Positions 9,090 to 18,129 are shown, counted from the first letter of the stretch. The stretch: DNA of 64,000 nt from Roseburia_C sp031555935 (GCA_031555935.1 JAVBTX010000001.1:62001-126000); one strand, 5' to 3'. Numbers and translations are program-made. Notes: a model not told the origin generated them from the sequence alone.

Positions 9090-9857
9090 CTACCAACCCA
9101 TTTCCAACAGCCAGCCATTTAACGCCCGCTCACGTTCCCGCAGTGTGTTCTCATTCTGATATCTGTCTAAACTATACTCGCCTTTGATGTTGCCGTCAAC
9201 AATATACATAATCCGGGTACATTTTGCCGCCACGCGAACATCATGGGTTACTAGCATAATCGTGGTTCCCTCTTCGTTGATTTTATTCAGCTCATTCATC
9301 ACCTCGTTGGCCGACTGGCGGTTTAGGGCACCGGTTGGCTCGTCGGCAAATATCATCTTCGGATGATTGATTAAGCTGCGGCAGATACAAGCTCGCTGCA
9401 ACTGGCCGCCGGATACTTCATTGATATCATTGTCGGCTACATCGTTAATGCCCAGCTTATGCATTAGGTCCTGACCATAGCGCACTTTTTCCTTCTTGCT
9501 CTTGGCATTTCGCTTAGATTGATAAGATGGTAAAATGATGTTATCCAGCAAGGTTAAGTTCTTTAACATATACATCTGTTGAAAGATAAATCCCATTTCA
9601 TCCAGCCGCAAATCAGCCAGTTCTTTTTGCGACATCCCGGGAATGCTGCGACCGAAGAAATCCACTTTTCCGGTGGTAATATCATCCATGCCGGATACTG
9701 CATATAGCAAGGTTGACTTTCCTGAACCAGATGGTCCCATCACTGCCACCATCTCGCCTGCTTCGATTGTGAAGGTGACATTTTTCAGAACATTATTTTG
9801 TCTTTTATTTACGATATATGTTTTACACAAATCTTTTACTTCAAATTTCTGTTTCAT
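9090..9857 (-). CDS. ABC transporter ATP-binding protein (MacB/LolD-like)
   Basis: The protein has 255 residues with all ABC motifs: Walker A GPSGSGKST, Q-loop FIFQQMYML, signature VSGGQLQRAC, Walker B MIFADEPTGAL and H-loop VTHD. The DEPTGAL form is typical of ATPases that work with FtsX/MacB permeases, usually in peptide-antibiotic resistance or lipoprotein traffic. The permease lies 12 bp upstream in the same operon. Confidence 0.95.
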   Translation of the reverse strand: MKQKFEVKDLCKTYIVNKRQNNVLKNVTFTIEAGEMVAVMGPSGSGKSTLLYAVSGMDDITTGKVDFFGRSIPGMSQKELADLRLDEMGFIFQQMYMLKNLTLLDNIILPSYQSKRNAKSKKEKVRYGQDLMHKLGINDVADNDINEVSGGQLQRACICRSLINHPKMIFADEPTGALNRQSANEVMNELNKINEEGTTIMLVTHDVRVAAKCTRIMYIVDGNIKGEYSLDRYQNENTLRERERALNGWLLEMGW

Positions 9858-9869
9858 TTTTCCTTCTCC

Positions 9870-12221
9870 TTATTCTATATTGCTGGTTTCTGATGCTGAT
9901 ATCCGTCTGACCTGCTGGGTGGACAATAAGCTGGCTGCGATTGTTACCACAAAGACTAACAGCGGATAGAACAGATAAACTTCTAGTGGCTTTATTTCAA
10001 ATTCGATTGAGTATGCTCCCATCATTTGGAAAATCATGCCAACGGTCGGCTTTGCTATTATATTTGAAAGCAATGAACCAAGAATCGTTGAGATTATTAA
10101 TATGATACCAATCCGTAATGTCTGCCAGCGAATCAGTGCCGAATTAGCAAAACCAATTGCTTTTAACATCCCTATCTCGCCGGTTTCTTTGGCGATAAAG
10201 GATTTCACCATCAAAATTGCTACCAGGGCATTAATCACCAATACCACTGCCGTAATAATATTAATCATACTATCAAGGTTGATTCCACCAATCATTTGAT
10301 TAATATATTCACCGCCGGTATACACATTAAAATCTGGATACAATTTGGCGATTTCCTCTAACCGGTCTGCCCTTTCCTGTTTTGATGGCTCATCCGTATA
10401 ACGAATCTGCACCCCAAATTCACCAAAGGAGCTTTCATAATCAAGCGGCAGTTCTTGATAGAAACGTATTCCTTCACCCATATTGTTCATCGTCTGAAAC
10501 AACGCCGTGACAATAAACTGCTGCTCTTTGTCATCTATCTTTATTGTTATGGTATCACCGATTTTAGCACCGATTTTCTTGCCAATGTAATGGGTAATTC
10601 CGACTTCATTGTTCTGCTGCGGTGGTGTTCCATCAATATAGGCATATTCGTCAGTTTTTGTATTTACACCTTGGAAGGCAAGGGAATTATAACTTTTCTC
10701 ACCAAACGATACGTTATACTTAAAGACCATTTCCTGATATACATCTGCCCTGATACCATGTTCCTGCAAATTCTTTTGGATGCTCGCCAGATTACCAATT
10801 ACCTTGTCATTTTCTTTGCCATCGCCAAATATCGCTTCGCTGGATAGATACACATCACTTTCCGTCATTGAAAACCAACGAACCAGTTTATCACTGCTAA
10901 GTGTATTCGTTGTATTCACCGGAACAATGATTAAAATAATTCCTAAGGTAAATGCCAGTATCATGACACTAAATCTACGAATGCCACTCAAAATATCATT
11001 ATACGCCAGAAATGAGACTGCTGACATTTTGCCGCGTGACAAGTGTAAGATTCCTTTTTTCTGATACCGTTCCCCCGTCGAACCACTGCGAATTGCATCA
11101 ATTGGCGTCAATTTCTTGATTCGACCGGTCACAAGATAGCAAAACATTACGATAACTAAAACGACGACGACTGCACAAATAATATTGAGATAGTATCTTC
11201 CTTCTAAATGAATTGGTATATTGTGACTGACTTCGGACAGCATCAGCTGACCAAATGGGAGCCCTAGCCCCAAACCAACCAAGGAACCGACTACTGATAT
11301 CACAAAATATTTACTGCAATAAAGTAAGCGGATGGTTCCATTTCTGATACCGATTGCTTTCATCACACCGATTTCACGGAACTCCTCATTTAATGTAAAG
11401 CTTATCGTAAACCGCAAAACCACTAGCGAGATTAGGATTAAACATATACTGACAATTAGTAACACGCCCGCTTTTACCATATCCATCATGTACATCTGTT
11501 TGACCAGCGGTGCTGTGACGCTGATTACAATCGGAATTCCAGACTGATTGAAGTTTTCTTCAAATTGTTCTGCATCAAAGGTTTTAATTTCATAACCCAG
11601 CCATGTATATGAATCACTTGCCTCTGTCAGCTCTTGCAGCTCCTGCTCATTCATGGTTATTTGTGACATTCCCGTCATTAGGGGACCAAAGATTAGATTC
11701 TTGCATTCGTGCACAACAAATGATTTTCGATAATCACCTACTTCAATCACAATTTTCTCACCAGATTCGATTTCACATTGATTCATCATCTGAATCGGCA
11801 TATAAAGTTCTCCGGCCTTGACCGTCGTAATGATTTCATTTTCATGATTAAACAACAGGGTTTGCATTTCTTCGATGTTGCTTAGCATGATTTGATTTGA
11901 GTATTCAAAGATTTTACCATTTTCTTTGGTAATGTCCTTCTCGGTCAATGATGGCATTCGATAACTCCGATACTCCTTCACACTTGGTTCTTCCTCGAGA
12001 AACTTCTCCATGCTCTGTTTTACTTCCGCTGAATCAAGTGAAAAGTTATTATAGTCTGCCAATTCGGCCCGCTCAATAAAATCATCCATTGCCGTCGTGA
12101 TTGTCACCAAATTATTGACACTGCCTGAGACAAAGGTCGCCGCTAGAATAATAAACATCAGCAGAATCAGGTTCATCGATTTCTTTCGTTTGAAATCTTT
12201 TTTTAATATGTTTAAATACAT
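9870..12221 (-). CDS. FtsX-family ABC transporter permease
   Basis: The protein has 783 residues and is the first gene of the operon. AAAGGAG lies 7 nt before the ATG. One N-terminal membrane segment (18-40) is followed by a large extracytoplasmic domain (about 40-245), a three-segment FtsX core (about 250-375), a further segment near 415, a second extracytoplasmic domain (435-640) and a second FtsX core (650-775). The MKAIGI and MLKAIGFAN motifs in the two cores are typical of FtsX domains. This is the single-chain permease pattern of mechanotransmission-type transporters. The substrate is unknown; the linked two-component system suggests induction by an envelope-active compound. Confidence 0.92.
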   Translation of the reverse strand: MYLNILKKDFKRKKSMNLILLMFIILAATFVSGSVNNLVTITTAMDDFIERAELADYNNFSLDSAEVKQSMEKFLEEEPSVKEYRSYRMPSLTEKDITKENGKIFEYSNQIMLSNIEEMQTLLFNHENEIITTVKAGELYMPIQMMNQCEIESGEKIVIEVGDYRKSFVVHECKNLIFGPLMTGMSQITMNEQELQELTEASDSYTWLGYEIKTFDAEQFEENFNQSGIPIVISVTAPLVKQMYMMDMVKAGVLLIVSICLILISLVVLRFTISFTLNEEFREIGVMKAIGIRNGTIRLLYCSKYFVISVVGSLVGLGLGLPFGQLMLSEVSHNIPIHLEGRYYLNIICAVVVVLVIVMFCYLVTGRIKKLTPIDAIRSGSTGERYQKKGILHLSRGKMSAVSFLAYNDILSGIRRFSVMILAFTLGIILIIVPVNTTNTLSSDKLVRWFSMTESDVYLSSEAIFGDGKENDKVIGNLASIQKNLQEHGIRADVYQEMVFKYNVSFGEKSYNSLAFQGVNTKTDEYAYIDGTPPQQNNEVGITHYIGKKIGAKIGDTITIKIDDKEQQFIVTALFQTMNNMGEGIRFYQELPLDYESSFGEFGVQIRYTDEPSKQERADRLEEIAKLYPDFNVYTGGEYINQMIGGINLDSMINIITAVVLVINALVAILMVKSFIAKETGEIGMLKAIGFANSALIRWQTLRIGIILIISTILGSLLSNIIAKPTVGMIFQMMGAYSIEFEIKPLEVYLFYPLLVFVVTIAASLLSTQQVRRISASETSNIE

Positions 12222-12268
12222 TTCATGTCTCCTTTCCTTCTTCTGCTGTGATTATTACATGCCAATTA

Positions 12269-12294
12269 TTAAAGAATCCTTAAATCTTTTAAAA
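12269..12294 (-). promoter_or_regulatory. Direct TTAAA repeats upstream of the ABC/two-component operon
   Basis: TTAAA occurs at 12269, 12280 and 12289, so one pair has the 11-bp period expected for OmpR-family regulator half-sites. It lies 48-73 bp upstream of the permease start. Binding by the regulator at 8418-9080 is inferred from position only. The region is AT-rich, so chance is possible. Confidence 0.3.
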
Positions 12295-12378
12295 TTATTC
12301 AAAAAAATAAAATATAGTGCTATTCTCTTATGTTATACTGAAATAGAATTTTTTACTATATACAAGGAGGGTTTTTCT

Positions 12379-13311
12379 ATGAAAAAGATTTGCAACACGT
12401 TACTATGCATTTTGGTGGCACTTACCTTGACCGGCTGTTCGTCTTCCGATTCCGCCAATTCTTCTGACTCCTACAATTCTTACAATAAGGCGGAGCAGGA
12501 TTACGATGATGGCTATGCAGATGAGGAGATGAAGGAATATGATTCAGGAGCTGCTACCCCTGACACTACCATTGATGTCAACAAGAAACTGATTAAAACA
12601 GCAGAGGTTATTATTGAAGCAAACGACGTGACTGATGTGTATGCTACTATCCTAGCGTTTGCAAAAGAAAATGGCGGTTATGAATTTAGCCAGACCTCAA
12701 ATAGTTACGAAGCCAGCAAAACGATTGAAGTAACTATCAAAATCAAACCGGAAAGCCTTGATAGTCTGATTCATTTCGCGGGAACCAAGGGCGACATTGT
12801 CGCTAGCAGAATTGACAGTGAGGACATCACCGACAGCTATTACGACAGTAAAATCCGGTTGGATTCACTCAACAATCAATTGGAAAAGTATAATGGCTTT
12901 TTGGAAAACACCAAAAACGTCGAGGAAATGCTTAGGGTTCAAACTGAGATTGACCGCTTAATAACAGAAATCGAAGTGCTAGAGGGGCGACTGTCCAAAT
13001 GGGATAAGCTGGTTGCTGAATCAACCGTGCATTTTACCATTTCCCAAAAAGTCGACCCATCACTGACACGGCGTGAAATTCATTGGAACGCTTTAAGCTT
13101 TGGTGATATGGGGTATCTGATTCGGTCAGGATTTGTATCGATTGTAAATATTATTGTATCTGTTGTACAGTGGCTGGCAATTATTCTGCTCGTGACCTCG
13201 CCGCTCTGGGCAATTCCGACAATTGTTCTGTGCATTGTATTTCGTCAAAAGATTGCTGCTTTTCGTAAGCGACGGAAGGAAAAGAAACTGTTGAAAAAAC
13301 AAAAATCATAA
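12379..13311 (+). CDS. DUF4349-domain lipoprotein
   Basis: The protein has 310 residues. The start at 12379 has AAGGAGG about 8 nt upstream and gives a clear lipoprotein signal (MKKICNTLL, lipobox LTGCSSS). A Ser/Asn/Asp-rich linker covers about 23-65. DUF4349 covers 70-230 and includes a coiled coil (about 165-215) rich in Leu and Glu. A membrane segment follows (about 250-275) with a very basic cytoplasmic tail. Proteins of this build are widespread in Firmicutes and of unknown function; the name of the domain family is from pattern recognition. It is divergent from the ABC operon at 12221 and has its own terminator. Confidence 0.88.
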   Translation: MKKICNTLLCILVALTLTGCSSSDSANSSDSYNSYNKAEQDYDDGYADEEMKEYDSGAATPDTTIDVNKKLIKTAEVIIEANDVTDVYATILAFAKENGGYEFSQTSNSYEASKTIEVTIKIKPESLDSLIHFAGTKGDIVASRIDSEDITDSYYDSKIRLDSLNNQLEKYNGFLENTKNVEEMLRVQTEIDRLITEIEVLEGRLSKWDKLVAESTVHFTISQKVDPSLTRREIHWNALSFGDMGYLIRSGFVSIVNIIVSVVQWLAIILLVTSPLWAIPTIVLCIVFRQKIAAFRKRRKEKKLLKKQKS

Positions 13312-13318
13312 TACTTCT

Positions 13319-13365
13319 AAAAAAGAATGGGAAGCCTTGGTGTTGAAGGATTTCCATTCTTTTTT
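13319..13365 (+). terminator. Rho-independent terminator
   Basis: AAAAAAGAATGG pairs with CCATTCTTTTTT around a 23-nt loop that can pair further. A T-run closes the stem, 8 bp after the DUF4349 gene. Confidence 0.75.
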
Positions 13366-13458
13366 GATGGTGTGTATACAACTTATGTATACATATTTTA
13401 ATCGGTTTTTGGCATACTACAAAGAGGTGAAATGGCAAAACAGATAGGAGCTACCAGT

Positions 13459-14046
13459 ATGAATTTTACAGATATCTATGAGATTATTTTTCGGTGCATT
13501 TTAATTGCATTCGGTATTTATCATATTTTTAAACGCCAGATAAAAATCGTTGCTACAGTTGTAATGATTTACGTTTTATCTTACCTATCATTCTTTATTA
13601 ACAAACTGTTTGATATCAAGATTGACACATTAAGCAATCTAATCTATTTGATTATTTTACTAATGGCGATGTACCTCGGCAGCTCGCTCAAATTCTATGA
13701 TAAGTATAAAAACTGGGACCGCTATATCCATACGTTGTCGGGGGTTGGATTTGTTGGTTTTGGAATTGCCATCGCACGTAGCAACAATGGCATCAACAAA
13801 TTTAGCATTTTGCTTTTGGGTTTTACATTTTCAGTTACTATTCATATGTTCTGGGAAGTGCTTGAGTATTTAACCGACTGTCTTGCTCACAGCAATGCCC
13901 AAAGATGGCAGAAAAACCATAATTCGGTGAATCACGTTTCGCCTAATGCAATTCAACCAGCCGGACTGGTTGACACGATGAATGATACAATTTGCTGTAT
14001 GATTGGTGCAGGGCTTGCTATGATTGGCTGGTGGTTCACGTTATAA
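13459..14046 (+). CDS. Multi-spanning membrane protein (YjdF/DUF2238-like)
   Basis: The protein has 195 residues and about five or six membrane segments. The pattern WDRYIHTLSGVGF, then HMFWEVLEYLTD, then DTMNDTICCMIGA matches the Asp/His-containing segments of the YjdF-like inner-membrane family, whose function is unknown. Two starts are possible. The ATG at 13459 has AGGAG 8 nt upstream and is preferred; the ATG at 13432 follows GAGGTG too closely. The 3' end overlaps the convergent acetyltransferase gene by 6 bp. Confidence 0.75.
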   Translation: MNFTDIYEIIFRCILIAFGIYHIFKRQIKIVATVVMIYVLSYLSFFINKLFDIKIDTLSNLIYLIILLMAMYLGSSLKFYDKYKNWDRYIHTLSGVGFVGFGIAIARSNNGINKFSILLLGFTFSVTIHMFWEVLEYLTDCLAHSNAQRWQKNHNSVNHVSPNAIQPAGLVDTMNDTICCMIGAGLAMIGWWFTL

Positions 14047-14520
14047 TAGCGAAAGCTTCATTTCCGTAAAATGCGTAGATGGGTTTAATTCTTCAAAACC
14101 AAGTTTTTGATATAATGGTTTTCCTAACTCTGATGCGGAAAGCTCAACATAAGATAGTTTTTGTTTTTTTGCTTCATTAATTAGCATTTTCATTGCACTG
14201 GCAGCATATCCTTTTTTACGATATTTCGGATAGGTCAAAACATTTAAAACAGTTCCAATTCTTCCAGTTGGAAATGATAAATTAGCGGGTTTCGCTGAAA
14301 TTGCCAGAAATGCCACAGAAGCGATTTCATTTTCAACTTCCACAATGGCAACATAGAAGTCTGTATTTAGATATGTTGAATAATACTGTCTGAGGTTGGC
14401 TTCAATCACTTTTTTCTGTTCCGATGATACCTCCCATTTTTCAGTTGCAAAATAATCAAATCTTACTTTTATGAGTTTGTCTATATCATCCAAAGATGCC
14501 ATACGAATATTTCCAAGCAT
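14041..14520 (-). CDS. GNAT-family N-acetyltransferase
   Basis: The protein has 159 residues. The acetyl-CoA-binding loop is YRKKGYAASAMKMLI near residue 105, and the terminal strand LYQKLGFEEL is typical of the fold. The conserved N-terminal start (IRMASLDDIDKLIKVRFDY) also fits. The substrate is unknown. The gene is transcribed alone, with the end of the upstream tRNA-Leu unit 36 bp before it. Confidence 0.88.
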   Translation of the reverse strand: MLGNIRMASLDDIDKLIKVRFDYFATEKWEVSSEQKKVIEANLRQYYSTYLNTDFYVAIVEVENEIASVAFLAISAKPANLSFPTGRIGTVLNVLTYPKYRKKGYAASAMKMLINEAKKQKLSYVELSASELGKPLYQKLGFEELNPSTHFTEMKLSLL

Positions 14521-14555
14521 AGTCTTTACCTCAACTTTCCTTCTACATATAAAAC

Positions 14556-14593
14556 AAAAGAAGTCAATCGTCTAACAACAATCAACTTCTTTT
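14556..14593 (-). terminator. Terminator of the leftward tRNA-Leu
   Basis: AAAAGAAGT pairs with ACTTCTTTT, and TTGATTG can add inner pairs. It lies 15 bp past the tRNA 3' end. Confidence 0.65.
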
Positions 14594-14607
14594 ATCAAAA
14601 ATTTTAC

Positions 14608-14692
14608 TGCGGAAGATGGGACTTGAACCCACACGAGCGCATTGCCCACAAGATCCTTAGTCTTGCTCGTCTGCCAGTTCCGACACTTCCGC
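14608..14692 (-). tRNA. tRNA-Leu (anticodon UAA)
   Basis: This is a class II tRNA of 85 nt. The acceptor arms are GCGGAAG and CTTCCGC with discriminator A. The anticodon stem is CAAGA/TCTTG with loop CTAAGGA, so the anticodon is UAA. A long variable arm (GGGCAATGCGCTC) and the T-loop GTTCAAGTC are present. The CCA end is not encoded. Confidence 0.96.
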
Positions 14693-14728
14693 ATATCGTA
14701 TTAACTTTTCTGTCACAACGACTTTAAA

Positions 14729-14757
14729 ATAATAACAAATTGCTGGGCTTTTGTCAA
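14729..14757 (-). promoter_or_regulatory. Promoter of tRNA-Leu(UAA)
   Basis: On the minus strand TTGACA (14757-14752) and TATTAT (14734-14729) are 17 bp apart. Transcription would start about 30 bp before the tRNA. Confidence 0.75.
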
Positions 14758-14783
14758 TAGCTTTTTGTTTCTTAATTTCCCCC

Positions 14784-14812
14784 TTGACTTATTCCTTAAA
14801 AACCGCTATACT
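14784..14812 (+). promoter_or_regulatory. Promoter of tRNA-Leu(CAG)
   Basis: TTGACT (14784-14789) and TATACT (14807-14812) are 17 bp apart, about 20 bp before the tRNA. Confidence 0.8.
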
Positions 14813-14831
14813 AGCATTTGCAAGTTCGCTT

Positions 14832-14914
14832 GCAGGAGTGGCGGAATGGCAGACGCGCAGGCTTCAGGTGCCTGTGGTAGCAATATCGTGTGGGTTCAAG
14901 TCCCATCTCCTGCA
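14832..14914 (+). tRNA. tRNA-Leu (anticodon CAG)
   Basis: This is a class II tRNA of 83 nt. The acceptor arms are GCAGGAG and CTCCTGC with discriminator A. The anticodon stem is CAGGC/GCCTG with loop TTCAGGT, giving anticodon CAG. The D-loop, long variable arm and T-loop GTTCAAGTC are all recognisable. The CCA end is not encoded. It is divergent from the tRNA-Leu(UAA) at 14608. Confidence 0.96.
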
Positions 14915-14920
14915 CTAACT

Positions 14921-14957
14921 TATCCCGATAGTCTTTACAGATTATCGGGATTTTTTT
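14921..14957 (+). terminator. Terminator of tRNA-Leu(CAG)
   Basis: TATCCCGATA pairs with TATCGGGA(T), and seven T follow. It ends 6 bp before the stop of the convergent DUF2200 gene. Confidence 0.88.
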
Positions 14958-14962
14958 GTATT

Positions 14963-15316
14963 CTAAACTTTTCGCAAAATCTTTTCCATTGCCTTGCCTT
15001 TTGCCAGCTCATCAACCAGCTTGTCCAAGTAACGAATCTCTTGCATCAACGGGTCTTCTACTTCTTCTACCCGTACTCCACAGACCACACCTTTGATTAA
15101 TTTACGGGCTGGATTTAACGCTGGTGCTTCTGAAAAGAAGGTTTCAAAATCAACGTCTGTTTTTAATAGACCATCTAGTTCTTCCTGACTATAGCCAGTT
15201 AGCCAGCAAATGATTTCATCTACTTCTACCTTGAAGCGCCCTTTTCGCTCCGCCTTGGTAACATAGAGCGGATATACACTTTGTACCGTCATTGTAAATA
15301 TATTATTTTTACCCAT
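14963..15316 (-). CDS. DUF2200 family protein
   Basis: The protein has 117 residues. It matches the usual DUF2200 length and has its recognisable blocks: the VYPLYVTKAERKGR opening, the ICWLTGY block, and the FFSEAPALNPAR block. It is cytosolic, with no signal or membrane segment. The function of the family is unknown. It appears monocistronic. Confidence 0.85.
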   Translation of the reverse strand: MGKNNIFTMTVQSVYPLYVTKAERKGRFKVEVDEIICWLTGYSQEELDGLLKTDVDFETFFSEAPALNPARKLIKGVVCGVRVEEVEDPLMQEIRYLDKLVDELAKGKAMEKILRKV

Positions 15317-15377
15317 TTATAGCCTCCTTGCAACTCCATCTGATTTCTTAAATTATAACAAACTTTTGTACAAAAAT

Positions 15378-15454
15378 ATAGAGACTATCCAAAACATATA
15401 CCCAACCTCTCTGGAATCCCATAAAAGGAAGTAACGTTTTGCAACAGTCTCTAT
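15378..15454 (-). terminator. Long-loop inverted repeat, probable end of the feo operon
   Basis: ATAGAGACT pairs with AGTCTCTAT, and CCAAAAC with GTTTTG just inside. On the minus strand the stem is followed by ATATTTTTG, which is a weak T-run. It lies 12 bp past the last feo gene. The loop of about 40 nt is unusually long for a terminator. No other recognisable signal is seen in 15317-15465. Confidence 0.5.
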
Positions 15455-15465
15455 TGATAATTTCG

Positions 15466-15603
15466 TTAATGACAATGCCCACCACAATGCTTGCAGTCAT
15501 TTCCACATTGAATTGATTTCCCTTGTTTCTTATCTTTTATCATGCCTCTTACAATCAGACCGACAATGCCGATGATAACAAGTCCGGTTATAATTGTTCC
15601 CAT
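15466..15603 (-). CDS. FeoB-associated Cys-rich membrane protein
   Basis: This 45-residue gene has one N-terminal membrane segment (ITGLVIIGIVGLIV), a basic stretch, and a His/Cys tail CGNDCKHCGGHCH. That layout is typical of the small FeoB-associated Cys-rich family. It starts at ATG 15603 with AAGGAG 6 nt upstream and follows feoB by 37 bp. The cysteines and histidines could hand ferrous iron to or from FeoB; this role is inferred from context. Confidence 0.88.
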   Translation of the reverse strand: MGTIITGLVIIGIVGLIVRGMIKDKKQGKSIQCGNDCKHCGGHCH

Positions 15604-15640
15604 CACTATCTCCTTCTATTTTGACCGCGCGAAATTTATT

Positions 15641-17803
15641 TCATGCTGCCATTTTCAACGTCTTGCTTTCCTTATATGGACGCAACAGTAAATATACAAA
15701 TCCGATCATTAATAAAAATGCTACCACCGTTCCAAATCCAAATACCCCAACGGATATCCAATTGCCTATCTGGTATACGCAAAGCGATACGACATATGCC
15801 AAACCAGTCTGATAACCAATCGTAATCCAAAACCAGCGCGCATTATTCATTTCCCGTCGAATCGCACCCATTGCCGCAAAGCAAGGTGCACAAAGCAAGT
15901 TAAATACCAAAAATGAGTATGCCCCAATTGCGGTCATGCTGCTCGCTAAGGAACCCCATATTTCGGCTCCGTCTTCGGCCACTTCGGCAAAACCAAAGAG
16001 TATGCCAAAGGTTCCAACCACATTTTCCTTTGCAATCAGACCGGTCACTGCCGCTACTGCCATCTTCCAATCGCCCCAGCCAAGCGGTGCGAATATTGGT
16101 GCAATAAAACTGCCGATTGTGGCCAGAATACTCGCATCTAATTGCTCTGCTTCTAACATTCCAAAAGAGCCATTCACCCAACCAAAGCTCATCATAAACC
16201 ATAGCACCATCGTCGATAACAAGATAATCGTTCCCGCCTTTTTGATAAAAGACCAGCCACGCTCCCACATACTCCGCAGCACGTTTCCAATCGTTGGCAG
16301 ATGATAGGCTGGTAATTCCATTACAAATGGGGCCGGGTCACCAGCAAACATTTTTGTTTTCTTTAAAATAATGCCAGAGCAGATAATTGCGGCAATGCCC
16401 ACAAAATATGCGCTTGGAGCTACCCACCAGGCGCCCCCAAACATCGCGCCGGCAATTAATGCGATAATCGGCAGTTTTGCGCCGCATGGAATGAAGGTGG
16501 TGGTCATGATTGTCATCTTTCGGTCACGGTCATTTTCAATGGTACGACTCGCCATAATCCCTGGTACACCGCAGCCACTGCCAATTAACATTGGAATAAA
16601 TGATTTTCCCGACAGTCCAAATTTACGAAAAATACGGTCCATGATAAATGCTACACGCGCCATATATCCACAAGCCTCCAAAAATGCCAAGAAGATAAAC
16701 AGCACCAGCATCTGTGGCACAAAGCCAAGTACTGCACCAACACCAGCCACAATACCATCTAAAATCAACGATTGCAGCCAGTCGGCACAACCAATCGCAT
16801 TTAACAGATTTCCAAGTAATACGGGAACCCCCGGTACTTCCAAGCCAAACAAGCTAAAACCGTCGCCAAACAAGCCATCATTGGCCCAGTCGGTCGCCCA
16901 TGCTCCAACCGTCGTTACTGAGACAAAATAAACCAGAAACATTACTACGGCAAAGATTGGCAGGGCCAGAAAACGATTGGTCACGATGCGGTCAATTTGA
17001 TCTGATATTGTCAGCTTTTTTCGATTACTCTTCGTACAACATTCACCAATGATAGATGAGATATAGACGTATCTTTCATTGGTAATGATGCTCTCAGTAT
17101 CATCGTCAAACTCAGCTTCCATTGATGCTATCTCAGCCGAAACATCTGGAATAACTTTCATCTGAGCACCAATTTTATCATCTCGTTCCAACAGCTTGAT
17201 GGCAAAGAAACGTTTCTGCTCGGCTTTAATCTCTGTCCCGATTTTTGTTTCAACGATATGAATCATTGCTTCTGCTGCTGGTGCAAATTCATGAACCGGT
17301 ACGTTGATGTCTTTTTTCTTGGCCAATACCACTGCCTTCTCTGCCGCCTGTTGAATTCCGATTCCCTTAAGCGCGGAGATTTCAACAACCTCGCAGCCCA
17401 GTTTTTTGCTTAATTTGTCAATATGTATCTGGTCGCCTGTTTTCTCCAAAATATCCATCATATTGACCGCCATAATAACCGGTATGCCAAGCTCCATAAT
17501 CTGCGTTGACAGATATAAATTTCGCTCGATATTCGTTCCATCAACAATATTGATAATCGCATCAGGACGCTCTGTAATCAGATAATTACGCGCCACCACT
17601 TCCTCTAATGTATATGGTGATAAGGAATAGATTCCCGGTAAGTCGATGATTGTTACATCCTTATGACCTTTTAATCGGCCTTCTTTTTTTTCAACCGTTA
17701 CTCCTGGCCAGTTTCCGACAAATTGGTTAGAACCTGTCAGGGCATTAAATAACGTTGTTTTTCCGCAGTTTGGATTTCCTGCTAATGCAATTCTAATTGA
17801 CAT
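15641..17803 (-). CDS. feoB: Ferrous iron transport protein B
   Basis: FeoB moves Fe2+ into the cell across the membrane. The protein has 720 residues, near the usual length. The N-terminal G domain shows G1 GNPNCGKTT, G3 DLPGIYS, G4 NMMD and G5 SALKG. It is followed by a helical GDI-like region (about 170-265) and a membrane domain with two Gate repeats. The Cys in GSGCGVPG and in IPCGAKLPI are the conserved gate cysteines. GAGGAG precedes the ATG by 7 nt. It follows two feoA genes, and a GTTAG-N6-CTAAC operator lies in the gap upstream. Confidence 0.97.
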   Translation of the reverse strand: MSIRIALAGNPNCGKTTLFNALTGSNQFVGNWPGVTVEKKEGRLKGHKDVTIIDLPGIYSLSPYTLEEVVARNYLITERPDAIINIVDGTNIERNLYLSTQIMELGIPVIMAVNMMDILEKTGDQIHIDKLSKKLGCEVVEISALKGIGIQQAAEKAVVLAKKKDINVPVHEFAPAAEAMIHIVETKIGTEIKAEQKRFFAIKLLERDDKIGAQMKVIPDVSAEIASMEAEFDDDTESIITNERYVYISSIIGECCTKSNRKKLTISDQIDRIVTNRFLALPIFAVVMFLVYFVSVTTVGAWATDWANDGLFGDGFSLFGLEVPGVPVLLGNLLNAIGCADWLQSLILDGIVAGVGAVLGFVPQMLVLFIFLAFLEACGYMARVAFIMDRIFRKFGLSGKSFIPMLIGSGCGVPGIMASRTIENDRDRKMTIMTTTFIPCGAKLPIIALIAGAMFGGAWWVAPSAYFVGIAAIICSGIILKKTKMFAGDPAPFVMELPAYHLPTIGNVLRSMWERGWSFIKKAGTIILLSTMVLWFMMSFGWVNGSFGMLEAEQLDASILATIGSFIAPIFAPLGWGDWKMAVAAVTGLIAKENVVGTFGILFGFAEVAEDGAEIWGSLASSMTAIGAYSFLVFNLLCAPCFAAMGAIRREMNNARWFWITIGYQTGLAYVVSLCVYQIGNWISVGVFGFGTVVAFLLMIGFVYLLLRPYKESKTLKMAA

Positions 17804-17856
17804 TTCTTTGCTCCTCTTCTTAAATCAGTCTCCTTTGTTAGTCTTTCAACACCATT

Positions 17857-17872
17857 GTTAGCAATAACTAAC
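17857..17872 (-). promoter_or_regulatory. Iron-repressor operator upstream of feoB
   Basis: GTTAG-CAATAA-CTAAC is a 5-bp dyad with a 6-bp spacer. It has the same half-sites and spacing as the site at 18382-18397 in front of feoA. A further CTAAC half-site lies about 17 bp downstream of it on the minus strand. The likely ligand is the DtxR-family repressor at 18548. Confidence 0.65.
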
Positions 17873-17889
17873 CGTATGGTAAAAAAAAT

Positions 17890-18111
17890 TTATTCTACTT
17901 CAATCATTTCAGCATCCATTTTGCGCAGTGACAATTCATATCCGCGAACCGTAACTTCAATCGGGTCACCAAGCGGTGCTACTTTTCTGACATATAACTC
18001 AACGCCTTTGGTAATGCCCATGTCCATTATCCTACGCTTAACTGGGCCTTCACCGGTAAGCTTCTTTACTTTGACTGTCTGCCCGATGGCAGCTTCTTTT
18101 AATGTGCTCAT
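17890..18111 (-). CDS. feoA: Ferrous iron transport protein A (second copy)
   Basis: The protein has 73 residues and forms an SH3-like FeoA domain, with the typical GEGPVKRRIMDMGITKG turn and the closing block VTVRGYELSLRKMDA. FeoA is thought to bind the cytosolic part of FeoB. It follows the other feoA by 18 bp. The two copies are clearly different, and this one has the more standard sequence. Confidence 0.95.
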   Translation of the reverse strand: MSTLKEAAIGQTVKVKKLTGEGPVKRRIMDMGITKGVELYVRKVAPLGDPIEVTVRGYELSLRKMDAEMIEVE

Positions 18112-18129
18112 AAATATCTCCTTTTTGCT

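Noticed and set aside
10455..10847. Plus-strand open frame inside the FtsX permease gene
   Set aside because: It is a shadow of the long permease frame, with no ribosome site and no recognisable protein features.
15378..15454. Small insertion element near the feo operon end
   Set aside because: The inverted ends are only 9 bp, and no copy was noticed elsewhere in the window. A long-loop terminator is enough to explain it.
16371..16931. 186-codon plus-strand frame opposite feoB
   Set aside because: It lies wholly within feoB, and its composition mirrors the hydrophobic codons of the other strand.
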